Of a stretch of 64,000 bases of DNA, positions 9,003 to 18,698 are shown piece after piece. Under the pieces are notes generated by a model. It made no database searches. It was not told the DNA's origin and saw only the letters and a program-made list of their open reading frames with translations. A program made the translations under genes and the position numbers. The first letter of the stretch is position 1; each line of letters begins with the position of its first letter. Source of the stretch: Gammaproteobacteria bacterium (GTDB lineage Bacteria > Pseudomonadota > Gammaproteobacteria > Enterobacterales > Alteromonadaceae); NCBI GenBank assembly GCA_018825965.1, contig JAHKAA010000011.1:206911-270910 (forward strand). Direction: 5' to 3'.

Positions 9003-9237
9003 TTGTGGTCTTAGCCACGGATCTGTGCGCTGTTTTAGTGCAGTCGCCAAATCATTTTGCAAAGAACGCCTGTAATCTAACAGCTGAATTCAATGAGGAA
9101 AAGAGCTCTGGTGAAAAAAACAACATTATTGTTAGTGCGGAAACTCTAAAGTGCTTTAGTGTGGCGCAATGATTGATTCAAAATAGTGCATTGATGATAC
9201 TGATGAGAGAAGTTGAGCGTAAAAAAGTGGCTGGTCT
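9003..9237. other. intergenic sequence without recognised feature
   Basis: Between the amtB terminator and the 3' end of the minus-strand sRNA I see no gene, repeat or strong hairpin. Short open frames here lack ribosome sites and family resemblance. Confidence 0.5.
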
Positions 9238-9270
9238 AAAAACAAGACGGGCCGCGAACTTCGCGGCCCC
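9238..9270 (-). terminator. terminator of the CsrB-type sRNA
   Basis: On the minus strand a GGGCCGCGAA/TTCGCGGCCC hairpin is followed by GTCTTGTTTTT. It is the strongest terminator in this gap and ends the GGA-rich RNA. Confidence 0.85.
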
Positions 9271-9571
9271 TAAAACTTGGTGGCGTCCTTCCAACCACTA
9301 TCCCTGATGGATCATCCCTGTGTTCGTCCTGAACAATCCCGCTGCATTCCCGCAGCATCCCTCTCCATTTAACTCTCATCCTGAGAGTGCCTGCTGCCTC
9401 CGGCAGAGTCCTTTTCCTTGAATCTTCGTCCTGAAGATGTATGCTCAATCCGGAGCCTGTCCTGTTCATCCTTGTGCTACCCTGCACAATCCTTTGGTAT
9501 CCCAGCTTCCTGCGGCTACCTCTTGTAGCTTGTCCTGCTTAACATCTTGTTGAGCCGTCACATCCAGCGAC
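9238..9571 (-). ncRNA. csrB: CsrB/RsmZ-type CsrA-sequestering sRNA
   Basis: Read on the minus strand, this stretch of about 334 nt contains about 22 GGA motifs. Many sit in the loops of short hairpins, for example GTTC-AGGAC-GAAC, CTCTC-AGGAT-GAGAG, ATCTTC-AGGAC-GAAGAT and GTCGC-TGGAT-GTGAC at the 5' end. That is the hallmark of CsrB/CsrC/RsmZ RNAs, which bind and titrate the translational regulator CsrA; E. coli CsrB has a very similar length and motif number. The RNA ends in a strong intrinsic terminator. A -10-like GATAAT lies seven bases before the proposed start, and an IHF site and a GacA/UvrY-type palindrome lie upstream. The 5' end is inferred; the 3' end follows from the terminator. 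Confidence 0.88.
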
Positions 9572-9577
9572 AAAATA

Positions 9578-9583
9578 ATTATC
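9578..9583 (-). promoter_or_regulatory. -10 element of the CsrB-type sRNA
   Basis: GATAAT on the minus strand lies seven bases upstream of the proposed first base (9571). No good -35 is seen at 16-18 bp, which fits a promoter that needs an activator. Confidence 0.5.
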
Positions 9584-9675
9584 GTACATTTAGCGCTGGA
9601 AAAGGACCTTGTTTGTTAAATACTTGTTGTGAAATATTATTGTAACTTGTTCTTATTTGGTTTTAATTTATTAAA

Positions 9676-9688
9676 AATCAATTAGTTA
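9676..9688. promoter_or_regulatory. IHF consensus site
   Basis: AATCAATTAGTTA matches the IHF consensus WATCAANNNNTTR at every position and lies in an A/T-rich stretch about 110 bp upstream of the sRNA start. It sits between the GacA-type box and the promoter, where IHF bending assists UvrY/GacA at csrB/rsmZ promoters in other gammaproteobacteria. Confidence 0.6.
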
Positions 9689-9742
9689 TGATTGTTTCGT
9701 TAAGGTGTTGCTTGCAGAAAATGCTGCATTAGCTTACTGATT

Positions 9743-9760
9743 TGTGAGATATATCTCACA
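9743..9760. promoter_or_regulatory. GacA/UvrY-type upstream activating palindrome
   Basis: TGTGAGATATATCTCACA is a perfect 18-bp palindrome fitting the GacA/UvrY box (TGTAAG-N6-CTTACA type, one base changed per arm). Its centre is about 180 bp upstream of the sRNA start, the distance known for rsmZ and csrB. It could also affect the DyP gene, whose start is 100 bp away on the other side. Confidence 0.7.
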
Positions 9761-9807
9761 CGAAAGCAGGGCAATTGCCTGCCTATGACTGAGTCGAATG
9801 AAAACTA

Positions 9808-9836
9808 CTGACCAATACCAGTCAAATTGGTATGAT
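9808..9836 (+). promoter_or_regulatory. candidate promoter and operator of the DyP peroxidase gene
   Basis: CTGACC (9808-9813) and TATGAT (9831-9836) are separated by 17 bp. An inverted repeat ATACCA-N7-TGGTAT (9815-9833) fills the spacer and enters the -10, where a repressor would block polymerase. The cognate regulator is unknown. Confidence 0.45.
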
Positions 9837-9859
9837 CGCGCTCCCTTGAATCTGGTGAG

Positions 9860-10789
9860 ATGAATATGGCCCGGGAACAATCAGGCATTTGTGCCGAAGC
9901 AAACTTGCATTGTTGTTATGTGCTGCTGAATGCCCTGGATGGTCATGAGCACTATGTACGCTTGCAGTTAGCGAAAGTTCCAATGCTGGCAGAGCGCTTG
10001 TCTGATCAATTTTCTGAGGCCATGCTAAATGTGGTTGTGGCTATAGGGCAGAATTACTGGCCGCATTTGTATCCGGAGCATCAACCACAGCCATGGCCTG
10101 CTTTTACTGACAACCTTGCTGATTTGCCCGTAGTTGCACCTGATTTGCTGATCCAAATTCGTGCTGACCGTTTTGATGTCATTCACATTGCTACCCAGCA
10201 GATTTACCATTTGTTGCAGCAACATGTGGACTTGTACGAACAAGTGCAGGCATTTCGTTATCTGGATGGCCGTAATCTGACCGGGTTTCACGACACGCCT
10301 GATAATCCTAAAGGCAAACAAAGGCGTTTGTCTGCATTAATAGCAAATGAGCCAAAAACTTCAATGAGTGCTGGCAGCTATGTTTATATGCTGAGGTATC
10401 AGTATGACTTACAACGCTGGCAACAGCTGACCATGCCAGAGCAGGAAGCCGTGATGGGACGGAACAAGCTGGATGGGCAGTTGCTGCCGTCAGCCCAGCG
10501 TCAGGCCAATTCGCACGCCGACAAAACGGCGTTAGAGAATGAAACTGGCCGTAAACAGATCCTCTGGCAAAATATGCCGGTGGCAGACATTCGGTCGCAA
10601 GGCATGATTTCTATTGGTTTTTCAGCCAATGCTTCGGATGTACCTTTATGGTTGGCAACCCGGTTGGGTCAGCACAGCGAGGCCGCAGATTTGCTGTTGG
10701 ATTATTGTCAGGTGGAAGCGGGGGCGGCTTTTTTTGCCCCCTCGATCAATTTCCTGGAAGAGCAGGCCGGATCAGACCTTTTCAAATAA
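9860..10789 (+). CDS. DyP-type heme peroxidase (YfeX-like)
   Basis: A 309-residue cytoplasmic protein of the B-type DyP/YfeX family, heme peroxidases that oxidise dyes or porphyrinogens with peroxide. The distal motif, usually GFxDGTEN, reads GFHDTPDN here (D145), so the catalytic Asp is kept but the second Gly is Thr. The proximal heme His is likely H219 in NSHADK, and the conserved Arg lies in [10 protein letters not shown]. The tail [13 protein letters not shown] matches the family end. There is no signal peptide. The stop lies 18 bases inside the convergent argR gene. The start at 9860 has GGTGAG just upstream; ATG 9866 is an alternative. Confidence 0.87.
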   Translation: MNMAREQSGICAEANLHCCYVLLNALDGHEHYVRLQLAKVPMLAERLSDQFSEAMLNVVVAIGQNYWPHLYPEHQPQPWPAFTDNLADLPVVAPDLLIQIRADRFDVIHIATQQIYHLLQQHVDLYEQVQAFRYLDGRNLTGFHDTPDNPKGKQRRLSALIANEPKTSMSAGSYVYMLRYQYDLQRWQQLTMPEQEAVMGRNKLDGQLLPSAQRQANSHADKTALENETGRKQILWQNMPVADIRSQGMISIGFSANASDVPLWLATRLGQHSEAADLLLDYCQVEAGAAFFAPSINFLEEQAGSDLFK

Positions 10790-11242
10790 CTCAGTCACTT
10801 TATTTAAGGTGAAGTTGATATTTTTAACGCTGGTGGGTGCGATAAAGATGGTGTCATCACCAGCTATGGTGCCCAATACGCCCTCGGCTTTACCTACAGA
10901 ATCCAATAAACGGGCAATCAGTTGAGCAGCGCCAGGACTGGTACGGATAATAATCATCACATCGTTGTGTTCTATATCCAGCACTAATTGTCGTAACGGG
11001 CTTTTGGTGGTGGGCACGCCCAATTCAGGCGGCAAACAATACACCATCTCCTGCTTTGCATTACGGGTACGCACTGCACCGTATTTGCTTAACATACGGG
11101 ACACTTTTGATTGGCTGATGTTGTCAAAGCCTTCTGCTTTGAGTGCATCAACAATATCACTTTGTGAGCCAAAACGTTCTTCCTTTAGCAAGGATTTAAA
11201 GGCCTGGATCAGTGCTTCTTGTTTGGATTGTTTAGTCATCAT
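10772..11242 (-). CDS. argR: arginine repressor
   Basis: The 156-residue hexameric repressor of arginine biosynthesis uses arginine as co-repressor; it is also an accessory factor in plasmid-dimer resolution in E. coli. The N-terminal winged helix ([20 protein letters not shown], then [13 protein letters not shown] recognition helix) and the C-terminal oligomerisation domain with the arginine-binding [11 protein letters not shown] are intact. It is divergent from mdh, as in many gammaproteobacteria, and its 3' end overlaps the DyP gene by 18 bases. I could not find a clear ARG box in the argR-mdh gap. Confidence 0.95.
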   Translation of the reverse strand: MMTKQSKQEALIQAFKSLLKEERFGSQSDIVDALKAEGFDNISQSKVSRMLSKYGAVRTRNAKQEMVYCLPPELGVPTTKSPLRQLVLDIEHNDVMIIIRTSPGAAQLIARLLDSVGKAEGVLGTIAGDDTIFIAPTSVKNINFTLNKVTELFEKV

Positions 11243-11427
11243 TTTTGTTTAAACTTTTTGTTTTTCCGGCCGTCTTGACCGAACTTGGACTAATACTCTG
11301 GTTCAGCGAGTAAATTACACCAAAATCGGATAAAATGCTTAGACTTTAGGCGTAAGTGATTTGTATTTTGTGCCACATTTCAGTATTGTTGGCGCGTTTC
11401 TTTTGAACCGTAAATTGGGAGAATAGC

Positions 11428-12369
11428 ATGAAAGTTGCCGTATTAGGTGCTGCTGGTGGTATAGGTCAGGCGTTGTCTTTATTATTGAAGTTAAACTTAC
11501 CAGCTGGTACTGATTTAGCTCTGTATGATTTAGCTCCGGTCACACCAGGTGTAGCTGTTGATTTAAGTCATATCCCGACAGCGGTGAAGATTACAGGTTT
11601 TGGTAAAGAAGACCTGGACAAAGCCCTGATTGGTGCAGATATCGTGATGATCCCGGCTGGTATGCCACGCAAACCAGGTATGGACCGTTCTGATTTATTT
11701 AACATCAATGCTGGTGTGGTAAAAACTCTGGCGGAAGCTATAGTAGTGAACTGCCCTAAAGCTTTAGTAGGTGTGATCACTAACCCTGTGAATACCACTG
11801 TAGCTATTGCTGCTGAAGTATTCAAAAAGGCAGGCACTTACGATCCTAAGCGTTTATTTGGTGTCACTACACTGGACGTGATCCGTGCTGAGACTTTTGT
11901 TGCTGAATTAAAAGGCAAAAACCCTGCTGAATTGATTGTTCCTGTCATTGGTGGCCACAGTGGTACTACTATTCTGCCTCTGTTGTCTCAAATCAAAAAT
12001 GTCAGCTTCACAGATGAAGAAGTCTCTTCTTTAACTTACCGTATCCAGAACGCTGGTACTGAAGTCGTTGAAGCTAAAGCCGGTGGCGGATCAGCAACTC
12101 TGTCTATGGGCCAGGCTGCTGCACGTTTCTGTGTGTCTTTAGTCAAAGGCTTACAAGGCGAAACAGTGAACGAATACGCTTATGTTGAAGGTCAGGGTGA
12201 ACATGCCCGTTTCTTCGCTCAGCCTATCATATTAGGCAAAAACGGTGTTGAAGCACTGTTACCTATCGGTGAGTTAAGCGCATACGAGCAAAAAGCCATG
12301 AACGACATGTTAGGCACGTTAAAAGCTGACATCACCTTAGGCGAAGAGTTTGTTGCGAACGCAAACTAA
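11428..12369 (+). CDS. mdh: malate dehydrogenase
   Basis: The NAD-dependent TCA enzyme that converts malate to oxaloacetate. At 313 residues it matches the E. coli-type enzyme. The Rossmann motif [14 protein letters not shown] is at the N-terminus, followed by the substrate loop [16 protein letters not shown] with its arginines, [13 protein letters not shown], and the catalytic His in GGHSGTT. A GGGAGAA ribosome site precedes the ATG. It is divergent from argR and ends at a bidirectional terminator shared with ispB. Confidence 0.97.
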   Translation: MKVAVLGAAGGIGQALSLLLKLNLPAGTDLALYDLAPVTPGVAVDLSHIPTAVKITGFGKEDLDKALIGADIVMIPAGMPRKPGMDRSDLFNINAGVVKTLAEAIVVNCPKALVGVITNPVNTTVAIAAEVFKKAGTYDPKRLFGVTTLDVIRAETFVAELKGKNPAELIVPVIGGHSGTTILPLLSQIKNVSFTDEEVSSLTYRIQNAGTEVVEAKAGGGSATLSMGQAAARFCVSLVKGLQGETVNEYAYVEGQGEHARFFAQPIILGKNGVEALLPIGELSAYEQKAMNDMLGTLKADITLGEEFVANAN

Positions 12370-12382
12370 GGCTACTTAGGTA

Positions 12383-12414
12383 ATAAAAAAGCCCGCGGAA
12401 GCGGGCTTTTTTAT
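12383..12414. terminator. bidirectional terminator mdh/ispB
   Basis: AAAAAAGCCCGC-GGAA-GCGGGCTTTTTT forms a GC stem with A and T tracts on both sides, serving both convergent genes. Confidence 0.88.
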
Positions 12415-12426
12415 TACCAGAGATTT

Positions 12427-13398
12427 TTAGTGATTACGCTGTACTGCTATATCAGCCAAGGTCAACAAAGCGTCTTTGTAACCAGATTCTGGTAAAAAGG
12501 CGATGGCCTGGCGGGCTTTTTCGGCTTCCTGCTCAGCCATAGCCCGAGTGTAATCAAAAGCCTTGGTTTGCTCCAAAATCGCCATAATACGTTCCAGATG
12601 CTGCATGCCGTTGGCATGTTCAATCGCATCTTTCAGTAGTTGCTGGTCTTCACCACTGCTGTGGCGCAGCGCGTAAATCAATGGCAGGGTCGGTTTACCT
12701 TCGGCTAAATCGTCACCGATGTTTTTGCCCAGTTCATCGGCATCAGCCTGATAATCCAGTACATCGTCTATTAACTGGAAAGCGGTGCCCAGATGCATAC
12801 CATACAATTTCATCGCATTCACCACAGATTCAGGCTGATTTGCCAGAATAGCGGCAAGCTGGGTAGCGGCTTCAAATAATTTGGCAGTTTTGCAGTAAAT
12901 CACCTGCATATAATTTTGTTCGGACGTTTCTGGGTCGTTGACGTTCATCAACTGCAACACTTCGCCTTCAGCAATGATATTGGTGGCATCGGCCAGGATT
13001 TGCATGATCTGCATTTTATCCAGTGACACCATCAGCTGAAAAGCTCGTGTATAAAGGAAGTCGCCCACGAGCACACTGGCTTGATTACCAAAGACTGCAT
13101 TGGCCGTTTCTTTACCACGGCGCAGCATGGATTCATCCACGACGTCGTCGTGCAGCAAAGTAGCGGTATGAATGAATTCCACTATAGTGGCAAGAGTAAT
13201 GTGTTGTTGGCCTTCATAACCCAGAGCACGGGCGGCTAATACCGCTAACAGTGGGCGCAGACGTTTGCCGCCACTATTGACTATATAGATGCCAAGCTGA
13301 TTAATCAGGGCCACCTCAGAACTAAGCTGAGAGAATATATGTTGGTTCACGGCCGTCATGTCATCAAGACTGAGCTGGCGGATCTCTTCGAGCGTCAT
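12427..13398 (-). CDS. ispB: octaprenyl diphosphate synthase
   Basis: A trans-polyprenyl synthase making the ubiquinone/menaquinone side chain from FPP and IPP. The first Asp-rich motif LLHDDVVDESMLRRG and the second QLIDDVLDYQ are intact, as is GGKRLRPLLAVL near the N-terminus. I place the start at ATG 13398 (323 residues, the E. coli length), not at the upstream TTG at 13410. It is divergent from rplU-rpmA, the conserved arrangement in gammaproteobacteria. Confidence 0.96.
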   Translation of the reverse strand: MTLEEIRQLSLDDMTAVNQHIFSQLSSEVALINQLGIYIVNSGGKRLRPLLAVLAARALGYEGQQHITLATIVEFIHTATLLHDDVVDESMLRRGKETANAVFGNQASVLVGDFLYTRAFQLMVSLDKMQIMQILADATNIIAEGEVLQLMNVNDPETSEQNYMQVIYCKTAKLFEAATQLAAILANQPESVVNAMKLYGMHLGTAFQLIDDVLDYQADADELGKNIGDDLAEGKPTLPLIYALRHSSGEDQQLLKDAIEHANGMQHLERIMAILEQTKAFDYTRAMAEQEAEKARQAIAFLPESGYKDALLTLADIAVQRNH

Positions 13399-13513
13399 CT
13401 GGTAAAACAACTGCTTAGGTATAGAATGTGGCTGATTCTACACCATTGCAGCTGATCAGCTAAAGCAAAACCCGATCCTTTTTATTGCTCATTGATCTTT
13501 TTAATAATTGTGC

Positions 13514-13542
13514 TTGCGGGGGTAGGGGAAATTGCGTACAAT
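13514..13542 (+). promoter_or_regulatory. rplU-rpmA promoter
   Basis: TTGCGG (13514-13519) and TACAAT (13537-13542) have an ideal 17-bp spacer. Transcription would start near 13549 and give a leader of about 57 bases. Confidence 0.6.
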
Positions 13543-13565
13543 TCGCGCCCTGTGATTATAATTAA

Positions 13566-13587
13566 CACGCCCTTAAAAGTCGGCGTG
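13566..13587 (+). promoter_or_regulatory. hairpin in the rplU leader
   Basis: CACGCC (13566-13571) pairs with GGCGTG (13582-13587) in the short leader just upstream of the rplU ribosome site. L21 operons in other bacteria carry autoregulatory leaders; that this one does is only an inference. Confidence 0.35.
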
Positions 13588-13605
13588 ATTTGTACGGAGT
13601 TAACT

Positions 13606-13914
13606 ATGTACGCGGTTTTCCAAAGTGGTGGTAAACAGCACCGTGTAACGGAAGGGCAAACCCTTCGTCTAGAAAAACTAGACTTAGAAACCGGCGCAAC
13701 TATTGAATTTTCAGCTCTGATGATCGCTAATGGCGAAGACATCAAGATCGGTACTCCTTTAGTTGAAGGCAGTAAAGTAACAGCGGAAGTGGTCAACCAT
13801 GGCCGTGGCGATAAAGTAAAAATCGTCAAATTCCGTCGTCGTAAGCACTACCGTAAACAAGCTGGTCACCGCCAGTGGTTTACAGAAGTGAAAATTACCG
13901 GCATCAGCGCGTAA
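13606..13914 (+). CDS. rplU: 50S ribosomal protein L21
   Basis: The 102-residue 23S-rRNA-binding protein has the typical start [14 protein letters not shown] and the basic C-terminal stretch [16 protein letters not shown]. Its ATG at 13606 follows ACGGAG; an in-frame extension to 13492 covers the promoter and is not coding. It is followed 18 bases later by rpmA, the usual pair. Confidence 0.97.
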   Translation: MYAVFQSGGKQHRVTEGQTLRLEKLDLETGATIEFSALMIANGEDIKIGTPLVEGSKVTAEVVNHGRGDKVKIVKFRRRKHYRKQAGHRQWFTEVKITGISA

Positions 13915-13932
13915 TCGAAGGAGTAACTACTC

Positions 13933-14190
13933 ATGGCAAGTAAAAAAGGTGTAGGTAGCACTCGTAACGGTCGCGATTCAGAAGCGAAACGCTTAGGTGT
14001 GAAACGTTTTGGTGGTGAGTCAGTGTTAGCTGGCAACATCATCGTTCGTCAACGTGGTACTAAGTTCCACGCTGGTAGTAATGTTGGTATCGGTAAAGAC
14101 CACACATTATTCGCCTTAACTGACGGTAAAGTGCAATTCGAAACGAAAGGCGAGCACAATCGCAAATTCGTAAGCATCGTTAGCGAATAA
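13933..14190 (+). CDS. rpmA: 50S ribosomal protein L27
   Basis: An 85-residue protein near the peptidyl-transferase centre. The start [20 protein letters not shown] is characteristic of L27 without the cleavable N-terminal extension seen in Firmicutes. AAGGAG precedes the start, and a strong terminator follows. Confidence 0.97.
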   Translation: MASKKGVGSTRNGRDSEAKRLGVKRFGGESVLAGNIIVRQRGTKFHAGSNVGIGKDHTLFALTDGKVQFETKGEHNRKFVSIVSE

Positions 14191-14206
14191 CGACGCATTG
14201 ATTCGA

Positions 14207-14235
14207 AAAGCCCCGCCTAGTGCGGGGCTTTTTTA
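14207..14235 (+). terminator. rplU-rpmA terminator
   Basis: AAAAGCCCCGC-CTAGT-GCGGGGCTTTTTT is a strong GC stem with a T-run. Confidence 0.9.
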
Positions 14236-14365
14236 TTAAGAATCGATCAAAGGCTGATACTTCAATATGCTGAAGGTCAGTTTTGTTGCTTTCAATTCAT
14301 CAGACCCTCGCCAGGCATTCATGCCAGGGCAGAATTGATAGTATAATGAGCCCATAGTTTTTTAG

Positions 14366-15538
<1,173 letters not shown>

Positions 15539-15545
15539 GGTGACA

Positions 15546-16034
15546 ATGCGGATTGCAATGATAGCGGCTATGGCCAATAACAGAGTCATCGGCAAAAACA
15601 ACCAGATGCCCTGGCATTTACCGGCTGATCTGAAGCATTTTAAAAAAGTGACTTTAGGCAAGCCGGTGATTATGGGCCGCAAAACCTATCAGTCTATTGG
15701 TCAGGCTCTGCCTGGGCGGCGCAATATAGTCATCAGCCGTCAGAGCGGAGCGCTTAGCGCTGATGCAGACTGGGTGCAAAGCATTGAACAGGCTTTGGCT
15801 TTAGTGCAGCATGAAGCTGAAGTGATGATTATAGGCGGTGCCGAGATATACCGTCAGGTACTGCCTCTGGCTGATACGCTTTATATCACTGAGATTGATT
15901 TGACCGTTGAAGGGGATGCCTTTTTCCCTGACTATCTGGCTGAAGCAAGTTGGTATCAGTCTGAGTCAGAACAACACCAACCTGATTCTAAAAACCTCTA
16001 TTCTTACCGATTCCGCACCCTGAACAGAGAATGA
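15546..16034 (+). CDS. folA: dihydrofolate reductase
   Basis: Reduces dihydrofolate with NADPH and is the trimethoprim target; 162 residues. Visible signatures are RVIGKNNQMPWHLPADLKHF, with the substrate-binding Asp in PADL, then GKPVIMGRKTYQSIG and the NADPH loop IIGGAEIYRQVLPLAD. I prefer the ATG at 15546, which matches the family length, over the GTG at 15540; GAGGTGA lies upstream. It sits seven bases after obgE and may share its transcript. Confidence 0.95.
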   Translation: MRIAMIAAMANNRVIGKNNQMPWHLPADLKHFKKVTLGKPVIMGRKTYQSIGQALPGRRNIVISRQSGALSADADWVQSIEQALALVQHEAEVMIIGGAEIYRQVLPLADTLYITEIDLTVEGDAFFPDYLAEASWYQSESEQHQPDSKNLYSYRFRTLNRE

Positions 16035-16111
16035 ACAAGTCTTCATTGCACCTGTAGCTACATGTTGCTACTATACTTTTGTCTGTTTTTTGACTGCTTC
16101 AGGAGTAATGT

Positions 16112-16486
16112 ATGAAATTGTTGCCAGCAGTGTTCTGTGGTGTAATGGTGGCAGGTGCAGTATTAGTGGCCCCGGTGGTGCATGCTGACGACCAGTTAGC
16201 GGCTTCGATGTGTGATTATGTCAAGGCTGACGATAAGAATAGATTACGCAAAGTGTTAAGTGATTACCGCCTGCGTTTACGTAACATCTATGATGGCGTG
16301 ACCTGTAACGGTGATAGCCTGGTTCGTTTCGCGATAAAAAATAACGCAGCAGATGTAGGCGAGTTTATTGTGAAACAGTTACCAGCAGCTCAGGTTGCTG
16401 CATCAGGTGATATAGCATGGGCAGAGGGCAATGGTTTCGGTGCTTCTCCATTGGTTGCCGTTCTGAAAGAGCGTGCGGGTGGTTAA
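16112..16486 (+). CDS. DUF3718 family exported protein
   Basis: A 124-residue precursor with a signal peptide (hydrophobic 4-24, cleavage after VVHA). The mature part has Cys in SMCDYVKADDKNRLRK and in VTCNGDSLVRFAIKNN, likely forming a disulfide. This pattern fits DUF3718, a small family of Alteromonadales periplasmic proteins of unknown function. A good AGGAG precedes the start and a terminator follows. It has a single-gene unit of its own after folA. Nothing in the sequence suggests an enzymatic activity. Confidence 0.7.
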   Translation: MKLLPAVFCGVMVAGAVLVAPVVHADDQLAASMCDYVKADDKNRLRKVLSDYRLRLRNIYDGVTCNGDSLVRFAIKNNAADVGEFIVKQLPAAQVAASGDIAWAEGNGFGASPLVAVLKERAGG

Positions 16487-16510
16487 GCCGGGCGTTCTAA
16501 AATCTCAATA

Positions 16511-16538
16511 AAAAATCCGCCTGATGGCGGATTTTTTA
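16511..16538. terminator. bidirectional terminator
   Basis: AAAAATCCGCC-TGAT-GGCGGATTTTTT, between the DUF3718 gene and the convergent chemotaxis gene, serves both. Confidence 0.88.
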
Positions 16539-16576
16539 TATTTAACAGGACAGTAATCTAATCTGAGCTAACCAGT

Positions 16577-18589
16577 TCAGACTTTGAACTGGTCTACAGA
16601 TTGACGTAACTCTTCAGCTAAACGAGCCACTTCATGACTGGACTGAGAGGTTTGCTCAGCACCAGAGGCTGTTTGTTCAGCGATAGTGACTATAGATTCT
16701 AATAAGTGGCTGATTTCGTTTGATACCTGATTCTGCTCCTTGGCAGCATGAGAAATCTGTTCGCTCATATCATGAGCCAGATGCACCGCATTGGTGATAG
16801 ATTCCAGGGCCTGGGCTGCCACTTCAGTTTGAGTTACACAGTTCTCTGCCTGCTTTTTACCTTTGTTCATGGCTTCCACAGCCGCATGAGCACCGGTTTG
16901 TAAGACCTGGATCATCGCCTGAATTTCCTGAGTCGAAGCCTGGGTTTTGCTGGCTAATGAACGAACTTCATCAGCTACTACCGCAAAACCACGACCCTGT
17001 TCGCCAGCACGGGCCGCTTCAATGGCCGCATTTAATGCCAATAAGTTGGTTTGTTCAGCAATGCCACGAATTACATCCAGGATACTGCCGATTGACGCAC
17101 TGTCTTTATGCAATTTGTTGATGACGGTAGAAGCCTGATCCACTTCTCTGGACAACTGCAGTATGGTTTGTTTGTTGTTTTCAGAGATAACTTTTACACG
17201 CTCAGCTTCACCGTCAGCATTTTTAATTTCAGCCAGAGCATCATTAGAGCTCTGCATCACGCCCTGGGAGGTACTACTCATCTCAGTGGTCGCTGTTGCG
17301 GCCTGAGTCACCTGAGACTTCTGCTCACGAATAGCAGTAGTTGTTTCTACTGTAATAGCCGATGTTTGTTCTGAAGCAGCTGCAAGTTGAGTAGAACGGG
17401 AAATAATGCCCTGGATCAACTGGCGTAAGTTGGTAATAACCTGATTACAGTTACGCGCCAGGTCGCCAAATTCATCCTGAGCTTTATCATCCAGACGTTT
17501 GGTTAAGTCACCTGAAGCCACTACACCTAAAATTTCGTTCACTTTAGACAAGGGAACTGTGATGCTGCGCACTGTCACCATAGCGATACCTACAGCTAAA
17601 CCAATAGATATCAGCACTACAAGGAAAATGGTGGTAATAGCACCTGATACATCAGACTGAGCTTCAGCCTGGATTTCGCCAGCCACAGTGCGGGCTCTGG
17701 ATAGCAGACGGTTTAAACCGTCCAGGGCTGTCTTGTTATGACTTTCAGCCTGAGTCAGTAATTTTTGTGCTTCGGCAGAAGCTGCCAGCATTTGCGATTT
17801 TAAGCCTAAGATACCTTCATCACCAGCAAGTAACTCATTAATAGCAGTAATTTTTTCATCTAAATCCGCAACCATGTCAACGCTGGCACCAGCTTCAGTT
17901 CTGATCGCGTTCATCTGCTGATTTACGCCTTCTAAACGAGAGGTTACTTCGTTAGAAATGGTCTCTGCAGTGGTTGGCGAGGTGGTACGTGTTAAATCAA
18001 CTACGACGCTAACCAGAGTGTTTAAACCGGTTTCCAGTTCAGTGGCGGCTTTGCTCGCTTCAGGAAAACGACGGGTCACGTCTCTGACGTCACTGAAATC
18101 CAATAGTAAAGAGGCTGAATCATCTGAATTTAATTCAACATCAGACAACTGAGAGGCAATTTGATCCCGTAAGCTCAGGCTTTTACTTAATTCAGCGAAA
18201 AGCTTTTTACTGATAGGAGTGAAGTCGGCGTATGCGGCTGAAACTTCTTTAAAAGAGTTCGCCAGAGTTTCTTCTTCTGAAACTACAGTTTGTAATGCTT
18301 TTGCTGCAGTCTCGTATAAAGCCTGTTCTGCACCAAACTGGCTCTCCAATTCTTTGACTTGTTTTACTTCAGTTGCATAAAAAGCCTGCAAACTGATTTT
18401 GCTCATTTTGACGAATTCACTTTGCAGCACAGCACTATTCTCAAGTGCCGGGATAGAGATTTCATTTACTTGCGTGGTTGAGGCATTGATACTATTCAAG
18501 CTCATGTACGAGGTAATACCGATCACAAGCAGCAGCAGTGAAATAACACCAAAACCACCAATAATCCGAAGTGCTACCGTTAACTTCAT
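16577..18589 (-). CDS. methyl-accepting chemotaxis protein
   Basis: A 670-residue transmembrane chemoreceptor. A membrane helix at about 8-30 is followed by a periplasmic, mostly helical sensor region of about 280 residues. A second membrane helix ([17 protein letters not shown], about 320-336), a HAMP domain and the cytoplasmic signalling hairpin tip [20 protein letters not shown] come next. The ligand domain is not recognised (no clear Cache or 4HB name). It ends in SVDQFKV without a CheR/CheB tethering pentapeptide. It is transcribed alone and no che genes are nearby, so the stimulus cannot be guessed. Confidence 0.93.
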   Translation of the reverse strand: MKLTVALRIIGGFGVISLLLLVIGITSYMSLNSINASTTQVNEISIPALENSAVLQSEFVKMSKISLQAFYATEVKQVKELESQFGAEQALYETAAKALQTVVSEEETLANSFKEVSAAYADFTPISKKLFAELSKSLSLRDQIASQLSDVELNSDDSASLLLDFSDVRDVTRRFPEASKAATELETGLNTLVSVVVDLTRTTSPTTAETISNEVTSRLEGVNQQMNAIRTEAGASVDMVADLDEKITAINELLAGDEGILGLKSQMLAASAEAQKLLTQAESHNKTALDGLNRLLSRARTVAGEIQAEAQSDVSGAITTIFLVVLISIGLAVGIAMVTVRSITVPLSKVNEILGVVASGDLTKRLDDKAQDEFGDLARNCNQVITNLRQLIQGIISRSTQLAAASEQTSAITVETTTAIREQKSQVTQAATATTEMSSTSQGVMQSSNDALAEIKNADGEAERVKVISENNKQTILQLSREVDQASTVINKLHKDSASIGSILDVIRGIAEQTNLLALNAAIEAARAGEQGRGFAVVADEVRSLASKTQASTQEIQAMIQVLQTGAHAAVEAMNKGKKQAENCVTQTEVAAQALESITNAVHLAHDMSEQISHAAKEQNQVSNEISHLLESIVTIAEQTASGAEQTSQSSHEVARLAEELRQSVDQFKV

Positions 18590-18698
18590 AACTTTACTCC
18601 CAGTATCCAGGCTAAAAGGGCATCATTGACCCTGTCACCACACAATAAACAATTCAAAACAGAACATTTTGAAACAACGTCGCATTATAGCGTTATTT

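Noticed and set aside
8948..9172. Open frame of 74 codons after amtB
   Set aside because: It runs through the amtB terminator hairpin, has no ribosome site and is not recognised.
9236..9487. Open frame of 83 codons on the minus strand
   Set aside because: It lies wholly inside the GGA-rich hairpin RNA and has no family resemblance. Its sequence is explained by the sRNA.
11243..11427. ARG boxes between argR and mdh
   Set aside because: I looked for TGAAT/ATTCA-type 18-bp boxes and found none convincing.
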